Origin: Campylobacteraceae bacterium
Lineage (GTDB): Bacteria > Campylobacterota > Campylobacteria > Campylobacterales > Sulfurovaceae
Reading direction: 5' to 3'
NCBI GenBank assembly: GCA_027026055.1
Contig: JALVPA010000172.1
Span: forward strand, 1 to 9,862
DNA: 9,862 nt
The position numbers were made by a program, and so were the translations under genes. The notes under the pieces are model-generated. The model did not search any database. It was not told the origin of the DNA and saw nothing but the letters and a program-made list of their open reading frames with translations. This document shows positions 1 to 7,544 of the stretch, piece by piece. How positions within the stretch are numbered: position 1 is the first letter of the stretch; the number at the start of each line of letters is the position of its first letter.

Positions 1-193
1 CTGCCAAAAACTTGGCGTCGACATCTGTCGACGAACGCGTTATCGCCACATCGGCCAAGGGAATAATCTCTTCGACAAGCTTCTCTTTCGGCTCGTCTGC
101 GGCATTGATAAGCTCTATATCCTTATCGGCGGCGAGCATATCGAGTCCGCTTTGATGAATATGGTCGCATACTACTACGGTTTTTGTTGCCAT
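1..193 (-). CDS. serA: D-3-phosphoglycerate dehydrogenase, N-terminal fragment (cut by window edge)
   Basis: Reading the minus strand from the ATG at 193-191 gives an uninterrupted 64-residue N-terminus starting MATKTVVVCDHIHQSGLDML, followed by a pattern ending in an ADVAITRSSTDVDAKFLA-like segment, as in SerA-type D-2-hydroxyacid dehydrogenases. The full enzyme oxidises 3-phosphoglycerate with NAD+ in the first step of serine synthesis in the cytosol. Only the start of the substrate-binding domain is present; the Rossmann NAD site and any regulatory ACT domain lie beyond the left edge. The start is supported by an AAAGG ribosome-binding site about 6 bases upstream. serA lying just downstream of rpsA is the arrangement I recall in Campylobacter and Helicobacter, which supports the name. 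A related 2-hydroxyacid dehydrogenase remains possible because so little is visible. Confidence 0.8.
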   Translation of the reverse strand, partial: MATKTVVVCDHIHQSGLDMLAADKDIELINAADEPKEKLVEEIIPLADVAITRSSTDVDAKFLA

Positions 194-230
194 AATGTAC
201 CTTTGTTATGAGATAGCGTTAGGATTAGGA

Positions 231-236
231 AATATA
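231..236 (-). promoter_or_regulatory. possible -10 box for serA
   Basis: On the minus strand the 110-base gap before serA contains TATATT (5 of 6 to TATAAT), placed about 37 bases before the serA ATG in an A/T-rich stretch. There is no recognisable -35 box, which is common in this phylum. This is a weak single-motif call; serA could also be read through from rpsA, since no convincing terminator separates them. Confidence 0.22.
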
Positions 237-284
237 GATACGTATATAGAATAAGATGAAGTTTCATACCGTGTCCCGGTTGGT

Positions 285-299
285 GCGGGTGCGTCCCGC
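285..299 (-). other. GC-rich stem-loop just after rpsA
   Basis: Minus strand GCGGG-ACGCA-CCCGC: five G/C pairs closing a five-base loop, beginning 4 bases after the rpsA stop codon. It is not followed by a run of T on the minus strand, so it is not a canonical intrinsic terminator. It may protect the rpsA mRNA 3' end or mark a processing site. A second weaker pairing, ACCG...CGGT (268-280), lies next to it. Confidence 0.35.
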
Positions 300-302
300 C
301 GT

Positions 303-1955
303 CTATTTTTTCAGAATATCCGCAAAAGCGTCGCCCAACGTCATGCTTTGATCTTGACTTTGGTTGATTTTTTCGAGTGCGTTTTTTTCTTCTTGACGTT
401 CCAAACGTTTAACGGATACGCGAATACGATCGTTTTCGGGATCGATATAGGTGATTACGCCGCGAACTTCCTGACCTTTTTCCAATTCATCCGCTTTGAG
501 AGGATAAAGGTCCTCCGTTCTGATCAACGCGTCTACATTATCCGCCAACTGAATAAAGACGCCGAAGTCTTTGATATCTTTGACCGTCCCCGTCACTATA
601 GAGCCGTTTTTGTGCTCTTTGGCATACGCAGCGACCGGAGAGTCTTCGAGCGCCTTTTTACTCAAAGAGATTTTGCCCGCCTCTTTGTCGAGACGAATAA
701 TCTTCACTTCCACTTCGTCACCGACATTCAACTCGCTTTTTGCATTCTTGCTTTTATCCCAAGAGATCTCTTGATTGTGCAACAATCCTTCGACTTGACC
801 GAGTTTGACAAACGCGCCGAAATCGGTAATCGACGTCACTTCCCCTTTCAATACATCGCCTACTTTATGCTCCGCAACGAAGGCATCCATCGGTTTGGGA
901 AGAAGATTTTTCAAACTTACGCGCAATCTTCTGTTCTCTTTGTCGATTTCGATCACTTCGACATTGATTTCGTCGCCGTTGTTCAAATAGTCTTTGGGAT
1001 GTTTGACGTTTTTGTCCCAAGAAATTTCCGAAACATGCAAGAACGCTTCGAGATCTTCTCCGAGATCGACAAATACGCCGTACGGTTCGATATTGGATAC
1101 CGTAACGCTGACCGTATCGCCCACCTCGATAATTTCATCGATGTTTTCCCAAGGATCCGGAGTTGCGTCTTTGATGGAGAGCGAGAGATGTCTTTTTTTC
1201 TTGTCGTAATCCAACGCCACTACGCTAACCTCATCGCCCTCTTCAAAATATTTGGCGGGATTGACGGGACCTTTATGAGAAATTTGGGAGTAGTGAACCA
1301 ACCCGTCGATACCGCCCACATCGACAAACATACCATAAGAGGTAATCTTTTTCACCGTACCGACGACGGGTTCTTTCTCTTCGAGAAGCTTCGTAACGAT
1401 CTCTTCGGTCTTGGCTCTTTCTCTTTCGATCAACTCTTTTCTGGAGATGACGACGGAACCTTTCTCTTTATCCACTTTGACAATCAACGCTTTGACTTTC
1501 TTCCCGATAGGGTCGGTTTTGGAAGAGAGATACGAAAGGGTACGCGGCATAAAAAATTCGAGCCCGTCTACATCGACGACATAACCGCCTTTGTTTTTCT
1601 TTGTAACGACACCTTCTACGATATACTCCTGCTCGGGATCGTACTCTTCGATAAACTCTTTCAATGCCGCTTTCGCTTTCGCTGCTTTGTGAGAGACGCG
1701 TCCGCGTCCGAGATTGACCACCTCTATCTCGTCGCCGACTTTAAACGTAACGTTGCCTTCTTCGTCTTTGATCTCGTCCAAGTCGAGATTGGCGTCTCTA
1801 CCTCCGCCGATGTCCACTACGGCGAGATTGTCTTTTTCGTCGATCTTGACTACGATACCCGTAATCAAATCGCTTCGTGATTCGGATTTTTTAAACGACT
1901 CTTCGAGCATCGCTTCAAAATCGACTTCTTCCACTTCGATATCTTCGAACTTCAT
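303..1955 (-). CDS. rpsA: 30S ribosomal protein S1
   Basis: A 550-residue protein close in length to Escherichia coli S1 (557). S1 binds mRNA on the 30S subunit and helps start translation. Six S1 RNA-binding repeats can be seen at roughly residues 29-90, 111-175, 195-262, 278-349, 366-434 and 452-518. Repeats 3 to 6 carry the classic pattern (for example ITSYGMFVDVGGIDGLVH at 204-221 and ITDFGAFVKLGQVEGLLH at 376-393). Repeats 1 and 2 are divergent, as expected for the ribosome-docking half. The N-terminus is acidic, also usual. The ATG at 1955 has an AAGGA site 5 bases upstream. It has its own promoter in the 63-base gap after aroA and could also be read through from the pheS unit. In E. 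coli S1 represses its own mRNA; the very short leader here, with a palindrome, is noted separately. Confidence 0.97.
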   Translation of the reverse strand: MKFEDIEVEEVDFEAMLEESFKKSESRSDLITGIVVKIDEKDNLAVVDIGGGRDANLDLDEIKDEEGNVTFKVGDEIEVVNLGRGRVSHKAAKAKAALKEFIEEYDPEQEYIVEGVVTKKNKGGYVVDVDGLEFFMPRTLSYLSSKTDPIGKKVKALIVKVDKEKGSVVISRKELIERERAKTEEIVTKLLEEKEPVVGTVKKITSYGMFVDVGGIDGLVHYSQISHKGPVNPAKYFEEGDEVSVVALDYDKKKRHLSLSIKDATPDPWENIDEIIEVGDTVSVTVSNIEPYGVFVDLGEDLEAFLHVSEISWDKNVKHPKDYLNNGDEINVEVIEIDKENRRLRVSLKNLLPKPMDAFVAEHKVGDVLKGEVTSITDFGAFVKLGQVEGLLHNQEISWDKSKNAKSELNVGDEVEVKIIRLDKEAGKISLSKKALEDSPVAAYAKEHKNGSIVTGTVKDIKDFGVFIQLADNVDALIRTEDLYPLKADELEKGQEVRGVITYIDPENDRIRVSVKRLERQEEKNALEKINQSQDQSMTLGDAFADILKK

Positions 1956-1969
1956 ACCTATCCTTCTAC

Positions 1970-1979
1970 TGTGTACACA
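1970..1979. promoter_or_regulatory. perfect 10-bp palindrome in rpsA leader
   Basis: TGTGTACACA is a perfect inverted repeat. It falls between the rpsA -10 box (1991-1996) and the AAGGA ribosome-binding site (1961-1965), so roughly +5 to +14 of the predicted transcript. That position would suit a repressor site or a small RNA fold next to the ribosome-binding site. Function is inferred from position only. Confidence 0.3.
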
Positions 1980-1990
1980 AATTTTGCGTT

Positions 1991-2002
1991 ATTATATCCA
2001 AA
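1991..2002 (-). promoter_or_regulatory. rpsA promoter (-10 TATAAT)
   Basis: Minus strand TTTGGATATAAT with a perfect TATAAT at 1996-1991, about 36 bases before the rpsA ATG. No good -35 is present at 16-18 bases; the upstream region is T/A-rich, which matches the sigma-70 promoters described for Campylobacter and Helicobacter. Predicted transcription start is near 1984, giving a leader of about 30 bases. The same TTTGGATA(A/T)AAT string recurs upstream of pheS. Confidence 0.65.
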
Positions 2003-2018
2003 TATGTTATAAAGATGC

Positions 2019-3308
2019 TTACGATTCGTAGCGACAGATAGTCTCGAAGACTTCGAAATAATCGGGAAACGTTTTGGCGACACAGTCGGGATCGTTGATC
2101 GTTACCGAAGCGGGATCGAGCGCCAAAAGCGAAAAACACATCGCCATACGATGATCGTTGTAGGTATCGATCTCAGCATGTCTGAGGCGTTTCGGTGGTG
2201 TGACGGCGAGATAGTCTCTACCCTCTTCCACTTCGGCGCCCGTTTTGCGAAGCTCCGTCGCCATCGCATGCAAACGATCGGTCTCTTTTACCCGCCAGTT
2301 ATAAATATTGCGCAAAACGGTCGTACCTTCGGCAAAGAGCGCCGTCGTCGCGATTGTCATCGCCGCATCGGGGATATGATTGAAATCCATGTCTATAGCA
2401 CGAAGCGTACCTCTGCTCACGGCTATCGATTCGTCGTAGCGTTGTACTTTCGCCCCCATCTTCTCCAACACATCGGCAAACGCCACATCTCCTTGAACGG
2501 AACGCTTTCCTATTCCGTGTACTTCGACACGACCGCCTTTAATCGCGGCGGCCGCCATAAAGTACGAAGCCGCCGAGGCGTCGCCTTCGACCAATATTTT
2601 ACCCGGCGAACGGTATCGCATACCTCCAGGTACGACGAAACGTTCGTAGTTTTTGTGTTTGACCGACACCCCGAAACGACGCATGATATCGAGCGTCATA
2701 TCGATATAAGGCTTGGAGACCAATCTGCCTACGATGTCGATATGCGTATCGTTTTTTGCCAAAGGTGCCGCCATCAAAAGTGCGGTAAGAAACTGACTCG
2801 AAATCGAACCGTCGATAGAGACCTCTCCGCCTCTCAACCCCTCCGCAACAATACGCAACGGCGGGTAACCATCGTTTTCGATATACTCGATATTCGCACC
2901 CATTCGGCGCAAGGCATCCACCAGATGTCCGATAGGACGCTCTTTCATTCGCGGCTCACCCGTGAGGAGATAGCTTCCTTCCCCCAAAGTCAACGCTGCC
3001 GTAAGCGGTCGCATCGCCGTACCCGCATTGCCGAGATAGAGTTCGCACTCCTTCTTAACGTGAAAAGCGCCGCCGTTTCCTTCGATGATACAAGTCGTAT
3101 TATCCTCCGAAAGCGTATAGGAAACACCCAATTTTCGTAACGCTTCTCTCATATAACGCGTATCGTCGCTATCGAGAAGGTTGGAAAGCTTTGTCGTACC
3201 TTCTGCCAAAGCCGCAAGCAACAACGTCCTGTTGGATAAACTTTTGGAACCCGGCAAACGCACCGTACCCTCGACGCGCTTTACCGGTTTGAGGTGCAGT
3301 TGTTTCAT
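2019..3308 (-). CDS. aroA: 3-phosphoshikimate 1-carboxyvinyltransferase (EPSP synthase), enterobacterial/plant type
   Basis: A 429-residue cytosolic enzyme that joins phosphoenolpyruvate to shikimate-3-phosphate in the sixth shikimate step. Active-site residues known from E. coli AroA are in place: K22, S23 and R27 in LPGSKSLSNR, G96-T97 and P101 in LGNAGTAMRPL, R124 in GEPRMKERPIGH, D314 in NHIPDAAMTIA, E342 and R345 in WRVKETDR, R387 in YNDHRMAM and K412 near the end. Motif spelling and length are very close to the E. coli enzyme (427 residues), unlike the 'DKSISHR'-type AroA I recall from Campylobacter. G96 and P101 match the glyphosate-sensitive form. The ATG overlaps the ispH stop by 4 bases (ATGA). 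An upstream in-frame start at 3485 is rejected because it would overlap ispH by about 180 bases and adds an Arg-rich stretch with no family counterpart. Its type and its position after ispH suggest gene replacement (see findings). Confidence 0.96.
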   Translation of the reverse strand: MKQLHLKPVKRVEGTVRLPGSKSLSNRTLLLAALAEGTTKLSNLLDSDDTRYMREALRKLGVSYTLSEDNTTCIIEGNGGAFHVKKECELYLGNAGTAMRPLTAALTLGEGSYLLTGEPRMKERPIGHLVDALRRMGANIEYIENDGYPPLRIVAEGLRGGEVSIDGSISSQFLTALLMAAPLAKNDTHIDIVGRLVSKPYIDMTLDIMRRFGVSVKHKNYERFVVPGGMRYRSPGKILVEGDASAASYFMAAAAIKGGRVEVHGIGKRSVQGDVAFADVLEKMGAKVQRYDESIAVSRGTLRAIDMDFNHIPDAAMTIATTALFAEGTTVLRNIYNWRVKETDRLHAMATELRKTGAEVEEGRDYLAVTPPKRLRHAEIDTYNDHRMAMCFSLLALDPASVTINDPDCVAKTFPDYFEVFETICRYES

Positions 3309-4171
3309 GCTTTCGCACCTTCTTTCTCTTCTTTCTCTTCGATCATCTCTTCGATTTTGTCGATGACATTTTGCACGATCCAATCGGGAGTCGACGCGCC
3401 CGCACTGATACCGCACAGGCGCTTTCCTTCGAACCATTCGGCACACAGTTCCGACTCGTTTTCGATCAAATAGCTCTCGTCGCAATACCGCTTGCAGATC
3501 GAATGAAGCTGTTTGGTATTGGAAGAGTGCTTACCGCCGATCACAATCATGACATCGGCATCTTTTGCCAACTCTGCCGCCGCATCTTGATTTTCGAACG
3601 TCGCATTACAAATGGTGTTGAAAACACGCACTTCTTTATGCGACAGCACCAGTTTGTTGACTACCTTGACAAAATCGTCGGGTTTACGTGTCGTTTGCGA
3701 TACGACGGCAACCTTGGAGAGGATAGGCAACCCTTCCAGCTCCTCCGCATCGGCAACGATAAAAGCGTTTTTAGGATCTTTAGCGTAACTTACCACACCT
3801 TTGATTTCGGGATGATTCGCATCACCGAAGATGACGATACTATATCCCTCATCGCTCATCTTTTCGACAATTTTTTGCGGTGTCGTCACATACGGACAAG
3901 TAGCGTCGATGATTCGATTACCTTGCGATTTCAGTGTTTCCAACTCGTTCTTCGGAATGCCGTGCGTACGAATGACGACGGCGTCTTTTTCTTCAATCTC
4001 CTCCAAACGCTCGGCAAGCCCTATGTCGTATCCCTCTTTAAGACGATTGATTTCGTCTTTGTTGTGAATCAAAGGACCGTAGGTTTTGCTTCCGCGATGC
4101 TCTTCGGCGATACGAATGGCGCGTTTTACACCAAAACAAAATCCGTAACTGGAAGCCAATGCGACTTTCAT
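3305..4171 (-). CDS. ispH: 4-hydroxy-3-methylbut-2-enyl diphosphate reductase
   Basis: A 288-residue iron-sulfur enzyme (formerly LytB) of the last MEP-pathway step, reducing HMBPP to isopentenyl and dimethylallyl diphosphate. The three cluster cysteines are C12 (SYGFCFGVKRA), C92 (DATCPYV) and C188 (TICNATFENQ). The substrate-site residues H36, H120 and E122 (ANHPEIKG), the SQTT segment at 158-161, the GGKHSSNT segment at 212-219 and SAGASTPDW at 256-264 are also present. The ATG at 4171 shares its A with the pheT stop (TGATG), and a GGAG site lies 8 bases upstream within pheT. A TTG one codon earlier (4174) is possible but less likely. The last 20 or so residues are rich in Glu and Lys, and their purine-rich codons supply the ribosome-binding site for aroA. 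The stop overlaps the aroA start, implying coupled translation. Confidence 0.97.
   Translation of the reverse strand: MKVALASSYGFCFGVKRAIRIAEEHRGSKTYGPLIHNKDEINRLKEGYDIGLAERLEEIEEKDAVVIRTHGIPKNELETLKSQGNRIIDATCPYVTTPQKIVEKMSDEGYSIVIFGDANHPEIKGVVSYAKDPKNAFIVADAEELEGLPILSKVAVVSQTTRKPDDFVKVVNKLVLSHKEVRVFNTICNATFENQDAAAELAKDADVMIVIGGKHSSNTKQLHSICKRYCDESYLIENESELCAEWFEGKRLCGISAGASTPDWIVQNVIDKIEEMIEEKEEKEGAKA
3318..3323 (-). promoter_or_regulatory. aroA ribosome-binding site inside ispH
   Basis: Minus strand AGAAGG, 9 bases before the ATG at 3308, encoded within the Glu/Lys-rich end of ispH. It decides the aroA start in favour of the ATG that overlaps the ispH stop, against the in-frame start at 3485. 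Confidence 0.6.
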
Positions 4172-6516
4172 CAACGTAACTCCGCACCCGTTTTGTATTT
4201 GAGTTTTTCAAGCACCGTTGCCACCGCTTCTTCGATATCCGCCTCTTCCAACGTTTTGTCGAACGATTGAATGAAAAGACGTATCGTTACCGATTTTTTA
4301 TCCCCCAAACTCTCGTCTGTGTAGACGTCTATCGGGAAAACATCTCGAAGATTTTCCACCTCTATATCTCTCAAAGCATCGGCAATCGCTTTGAAATGTA
4401 TCGACTTATCGACCACAACGCTCAAATCTTTATATACCCCTTGATAGTTGGAAATCGCTGTAGCGTTTTTGTGGTCTGGCATCAACACGTCAAAATTGAG
4501 CTCCGCAATATACGTGTCGGGAATATCGAAATCGGCTTGTACATTCGGATGCAGTTTGGAAAGATACCCGCAATGTCGACCGTCCACGAAAACATCGGCG
4601 GATTGATACGGATGAAGCAAAGCGTTTGTTTCCGTACACGGCTCCAACCGCACCGCACCCACTACGGACTCCAACTTGCTTACGAACGTGAAAAAGTCGA
4701 TCGGATCGGGCTTACCCGCATTGGGTACGGAGGCAAGCTCTTTTTGTCCCGAAAAGACAAAAGCAACCTTCGTACTTTGACGACGCTTCGCATCGTACAC
4801 CGCCCCGATTTCAAAAAGCGGAATCGTACGTTTGGAGTAATTAACATTACGTTTCACCGCTTGCAACGCATTGATTAGTAGTGTCGTTCTTAGCGTGTTA
4901 AGTTCTTCGGCGATGGGGTTGGCCAAATCTTCGTTTGATTTCAAGGTTTCGAAACCGTATCGTTCGAGCATGTCGCGCTGCGAAAAGAGATAGGAGACGT
5001 TTTCGAAAAATCCTGCGGAAACAGCGCGCTGTCGCAACGCTTTTTTAGCTTGATGACGTTTCCATGCGTCATTGATACGATTTTTTTCCGTAAAACAAAG
5101 CGCTTTGGCGGGAATATTGTTGATCCCTATCATACGCACAATCTCTTCGGTAATATCCTGGATATTGGAAATATCGTGCCTAAACGAAGGTACGCTTACC
5201 GAAAGTTGATCTTCACCGATTTTTTGTATTTCGAAACCGAGTTTCTGCAAAACCGCCACAATTTTACTCAACTCAATCTCCATTCCGACAATCGTGGAAA
5301 TTTCCGAAACGCTTACCGAAAGTTTGACCGGCTCTCTATCGTTATGTACCTCCAACATGCCTTCGTAACACTCGATATCGCTGTATCTATCGAGCAACGA
5401 CGCCAAATAACGCAAACCGAACGTCAAATCGGGATTGGAACCTCTCGAAGTGCGATAGTAAAGTTCGTCCGTTTCAAACGATGCCTTATCCTCTTCCGAA
5501 ACCGCTTCGGAGAGAATATCGGGCGGAATGTAACTCGCTTCGATAAAGATTTCGCCTCCAAGCGCTCGCACTTTGCTTTCGGACGTTTGGTTCACTCCCA
5601 CAATACCCGCATGTTTCCCGTTGATATGCACATGGACAATCCCTTTGCGATGCCTTTCTACGGAAACGATAATGCGTTCTTCTTCCTCTTCGACATAAGG
5701 TTTCGTATCGTAAAAACGCAAAATCACACCTGTTGCGTGCACGGCATACGCCACCGTCTTTTCTATAGGTGTCTGCGCTTCCGCACCGACAAATCCCAAT
5801 CTCAAGCGAATCAAAAACACATCGTCTATTTCACGGATTCTCGCCAGTTTGTAGCGCAAATCCGCATCGGTTTCGCCTCTGCTGTGCAGTTCCGCTTTAC
5901 GTGCGATACCCAGCTTCATACGCTCTTGCTGTTTGTACTCGAACGCTTTGAGTTCTCTTCCCAAAGCCGCCGAAAGATCGCGCGCCACACCGTAGATAGA
6001 GAGACAATCGCCTCTATTTGCCGTCAATTCGAGTTCGATAACCGTATCTGCTACTTTTTCGTATTCGGCAAGCGCTTTTCCTACTTTAAGCTCTCCGATA
6101 CTCTCGTCGAGTATCATAATGCCTTTACCGAGATCTGGCAATCCGATCTCGCTTGCGGCACAGATCATTCCGTCGCTTTCCACACCGCGCAAAACCGCAT
6201 GTTTGATCTCGAAATTGCCCGGCAATACCGCACCGATCGTCGCTACGGCGACATACTCGGCATCGACTACGTTCGCCGCGCCGCAGACGATCTGACGCAC
6301 ACCCGTACCGATATCGACTTGACAAACGTTAAGTTTGTCCGCATCGGGATGCTTTTCGCACGAAACAATCTTACCGATCACCACCTTTTCCGGGATGTGC
6401 ATCTCTTCGATACTATCCACCTCCAAGCCGATGGCATTGAAAGTCTCGCTCAGTTTTTCATTGTCGATCCCGTCAAGATCGACAAACTCTTCCAGCCAAC
6501 TTCTCGTTACTATCAT
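4171..6516 (-). CDS. pheT: phenylalanine--tRNA ligase beta subunit
   Basis: A 781-residue protein (E. coli PheT is 795) that pairs with PheS in an alpha2-beta2 enzyme charging tRNA-Phe; PheT binds the tRNA and carries editing. Domains in order: N-terminal segment 1-38; EMAP-II/OB-fold tRNA-binding domain about 39-148 (HPDADKLNVCQVD at 56-68, VCGAANV at 77-83); B3/B4 editing domain about 200-385 (VGVNQTSESKV, then ETDELYYRTSRGSNPDLT); B5 domain about 395-465 (PSFRHDISNIQDITEEIVR); catalytic-like core about 480-675 (NPIAEELNTLRTTLL and LFEIGAVY); and the C-terminal ferredoxin-like anticodon-binding domain about 689-780 (KDLSVVVDKSI). The ATG overlaps the pheS stop by 4 bases, with GGAG 8 bases upstream. 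The stop overlaps the ispH start by one base. It appears complete and ordinary. Confidence 0.97.
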   Translation of the reverse strand: MIVTRSWLEEFVDLDGIDNEKLSETFNAIGLEVDSIEEMHIPEKVVIGKIVSCEKHPDADKLNVCQVDIGTGVRQIVCGAANVVDAEYVAVATIGAVLPGNFEIKHAVLRGVESDGMICAASEIGLPDLGKGIMILDESIGELKVGKALAEYEKVADTVIELELTANRGDCLSIYGVARDLSAALGRELKAFEYKQQERMKLGIARKAELHSRGETDADLRYKLARIREIDDVFLIRLRLGFVGAEAQTPIEKTVAYAVHATGVILRFYDTKPYVEEEEERIIVSVERHRKGIVHVHINGKHAGIVGVNQTSESKVRALGGEIFIEASYIPPDILSEAVSEEDKASFETDELYYRTSRGSNPDLTFGLRYLASLLDRYSDIECYEGMLEVHNDREPVKLSVSVSEISTIVGMEIELSKIVAVLQKLGFEIQKIGEDQLSVSVPSFRHDISNIQDITEEIVRMIGINNIPAKALCFTEKNRINDAWKRHQAKKALRQRAVSAGFFENVSYLFSQRDMLERYGFETLKSNEDLANPIAEELNTLRTTLLINALQAVKRNVNYSKRTIPLFEIGAVYDAKRRQSTKVAFVFSGQKELASVPNAGKPDPIDFFTFVSKLESVVGAVRLEPCTETNALLHPYQSADVFVDGRHCGYLSKLHPNVQADFDIPDTYIAELNFDVLMPDHKNATAISNYQGVYKDLSVVVDKSIHFKAIADALRDIEVENLRDVFPIDVYTDESLGDKKSVTIRLFIQSFDKTLEEADIEEAVATVLEKLKYKTGAELR

Positions 6517-7505
6517 CTAAACTGCTCCAACAAACGTAAATCGCCTTCAAACAAACTTCGTAAATCGGGAATACGGTGCATCAGCATCGCAATCCGCTCC
6601 ACCCCCAATCCGAACGCGTAACCGCTTACGTCTTCGTATTCGACCGCTTTAAAGACGTTCGGATCGACGATACCGCACCCAAGTATCTCTATCCAACCGG
6701 TATGCGAACAGACACGGCATCCTTCGCCGCCGCAAAAAATACAACTGATATCGACTTCCGCCGAAGGCTCCGTAAACGGGAAAAAACTCGGACGAAAGCG
6801 AACATCGACATCCCCGAACATGTAGTGTAAGAAATCCGTCAATATCGCCTTGAGATTTGCAAACGACACCTTGCCCTTCTCGTCGACGACCAATCCCTCG
6901 ACCTGATGAAACATCGGCGTGTGGGTCAAGTCGTAATCGCGTCTAAAAACCGCTCCCGGCGCAATCATGCGAATCGGCGGTTTTTGGGACTTCATCGTTC
7001 GTATCTGTACCGGAGAGGTGTGCGTACGAAGCAACATCCCGTCTTTAAAATAGAAGGTGTCTTGCATGTCTCTGGCGGGATGATACTTGGGAAGATTGAG
7101 CGCTTCGAAGTTGTGAAAATCGTCTTCGACCATCTCGCCGCTTTCGACCGAAAAATTGAGCGCGACAAAATAGTCGATAATCTTATCCATCGTCTCCATC
7201 ACCGGATGCAACGCCCCTTTGTTCGGACGGCCGCCGTATAGCGTCACGTCGATTGCTTCGGCGCGCATTTTCGCTTCCAACGCCTCCGCTTTCAACGCCT
7301 CGCGCTTTTCGTCGTAAATGCGTTGCAACTGCGCTTTGAGGCGATTAAGCCCTTCGGCAAACGCTTTTTTCTCGGGACCGGGAATCTCTTTCATCTTTGC
7401 AAATTCGGAGGCGATATACCCTTTTTTCCCGAATATCTCGACACGTACCGCTTCAAGTGCTTCGAGCGTGTCGGCTCGAAGAATTTTCTCTTCCAATGCT
7501 TTCAT
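6513..7505 (-). CDS. pheS: phenylalanine--tRNA ligase alpha subunit
   Basis: A 330-residue class II synthetase subunit that activates phenylalanine and transfers it to tRNA-Phe with PheT. The first 85 or so residues form the expected charged coiled-coil arm. The catalytic core follows: GALHPVMETMD (97-107), THTSPVQIR (161-169), FRRDYDLTHTPMFHQVEGL (187-205, motif 2), FTEPSAEVDI (244-253) and GLGVERIAMLMHRIPDLR (299-316, motif 3). A C-x2-C-x4-C-x2-C cluster (C255, C258, C263, C266) precedes the GWIEILGCG strand; a similar cluster occurs in Bacillus PheS, so it is a lineage feature and not odd. The ATG has AGAGGA upstream and is the first gene of the overlapping unit. The E. coli length (327) agrees. 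Confidence 0.97.
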   Translation of the reverse strand: MKALEEKILRADTLEALEAVRVEIFGKKGYIASEFAKMKEIPGPEKKAFAEGLNRLKAQLQRIYDEKREALKAEALEAKMRAEAIDVTLYGGRPNKGALHPVMETMDKIIDYFVALNFSVESGEMVEDDFHNFEALNLPKYHPARDMQDTFYFKDGMLLRTHTSPVQIRTMKSQKPPIRMIAPGAVFRRDYDLTHTPMFHQVEGLVVDEKGKVSFANLKAILTDFLHYMFGDVDVRFRPSFFPFTEPSAEVDISCIFCGGEGCRVCSHTGWIEILGCGIVDPNVFKAVEYEDVSGYAFGLGVERIAMLMHRIPDLRSLFEGDLRLLEQFR

Positions 7506-7544
7506 ATGTCCTCTATTGTCTCGTCTCTGATGGTAATCGGTGTG

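Noticed and set aside
348..1880. Long open frame (about 510 codons) antisense to rpsA on the plus strand
   Set aside because: It lies wholly within rpsA, is Phe/Arg/Ile-rich without any recognisable domain and has no ribosome-binding site context; it is a codon-bias shadow of a strongly identified gene.
2151..3140. Open frame of about 330 codons antisense to aroA
   Set aside because: Arg/His-rich shadow with no domain; AroA motifs cover the same bases on the minus strand.
3309..3485. 59-residue N-terminal extension of aroA
   Set aside because: It is an out-of-frame reading of the ispH 3' end, Arg-rich, absent from the family, and the ATG at 3308 has a good ribosome-binding site and aligns with E. 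coli residue 1.
5050..6621. Long open frame (about 520 codons) antisense to pheT and the end of pheS
   Set aside because: Composition is full of Arg, His and Phe with no family resemblance, and PheT on the other strand is unambiguous along its whole length.
6700..6750. C-x2-C-x4-C-x2-C cluster in PheS as a novel zinc insertion
   Set aside because: A similar cluster is known in Bacillus-type PheS in the same place before the GWIEILG strand, so it is a normal variant.
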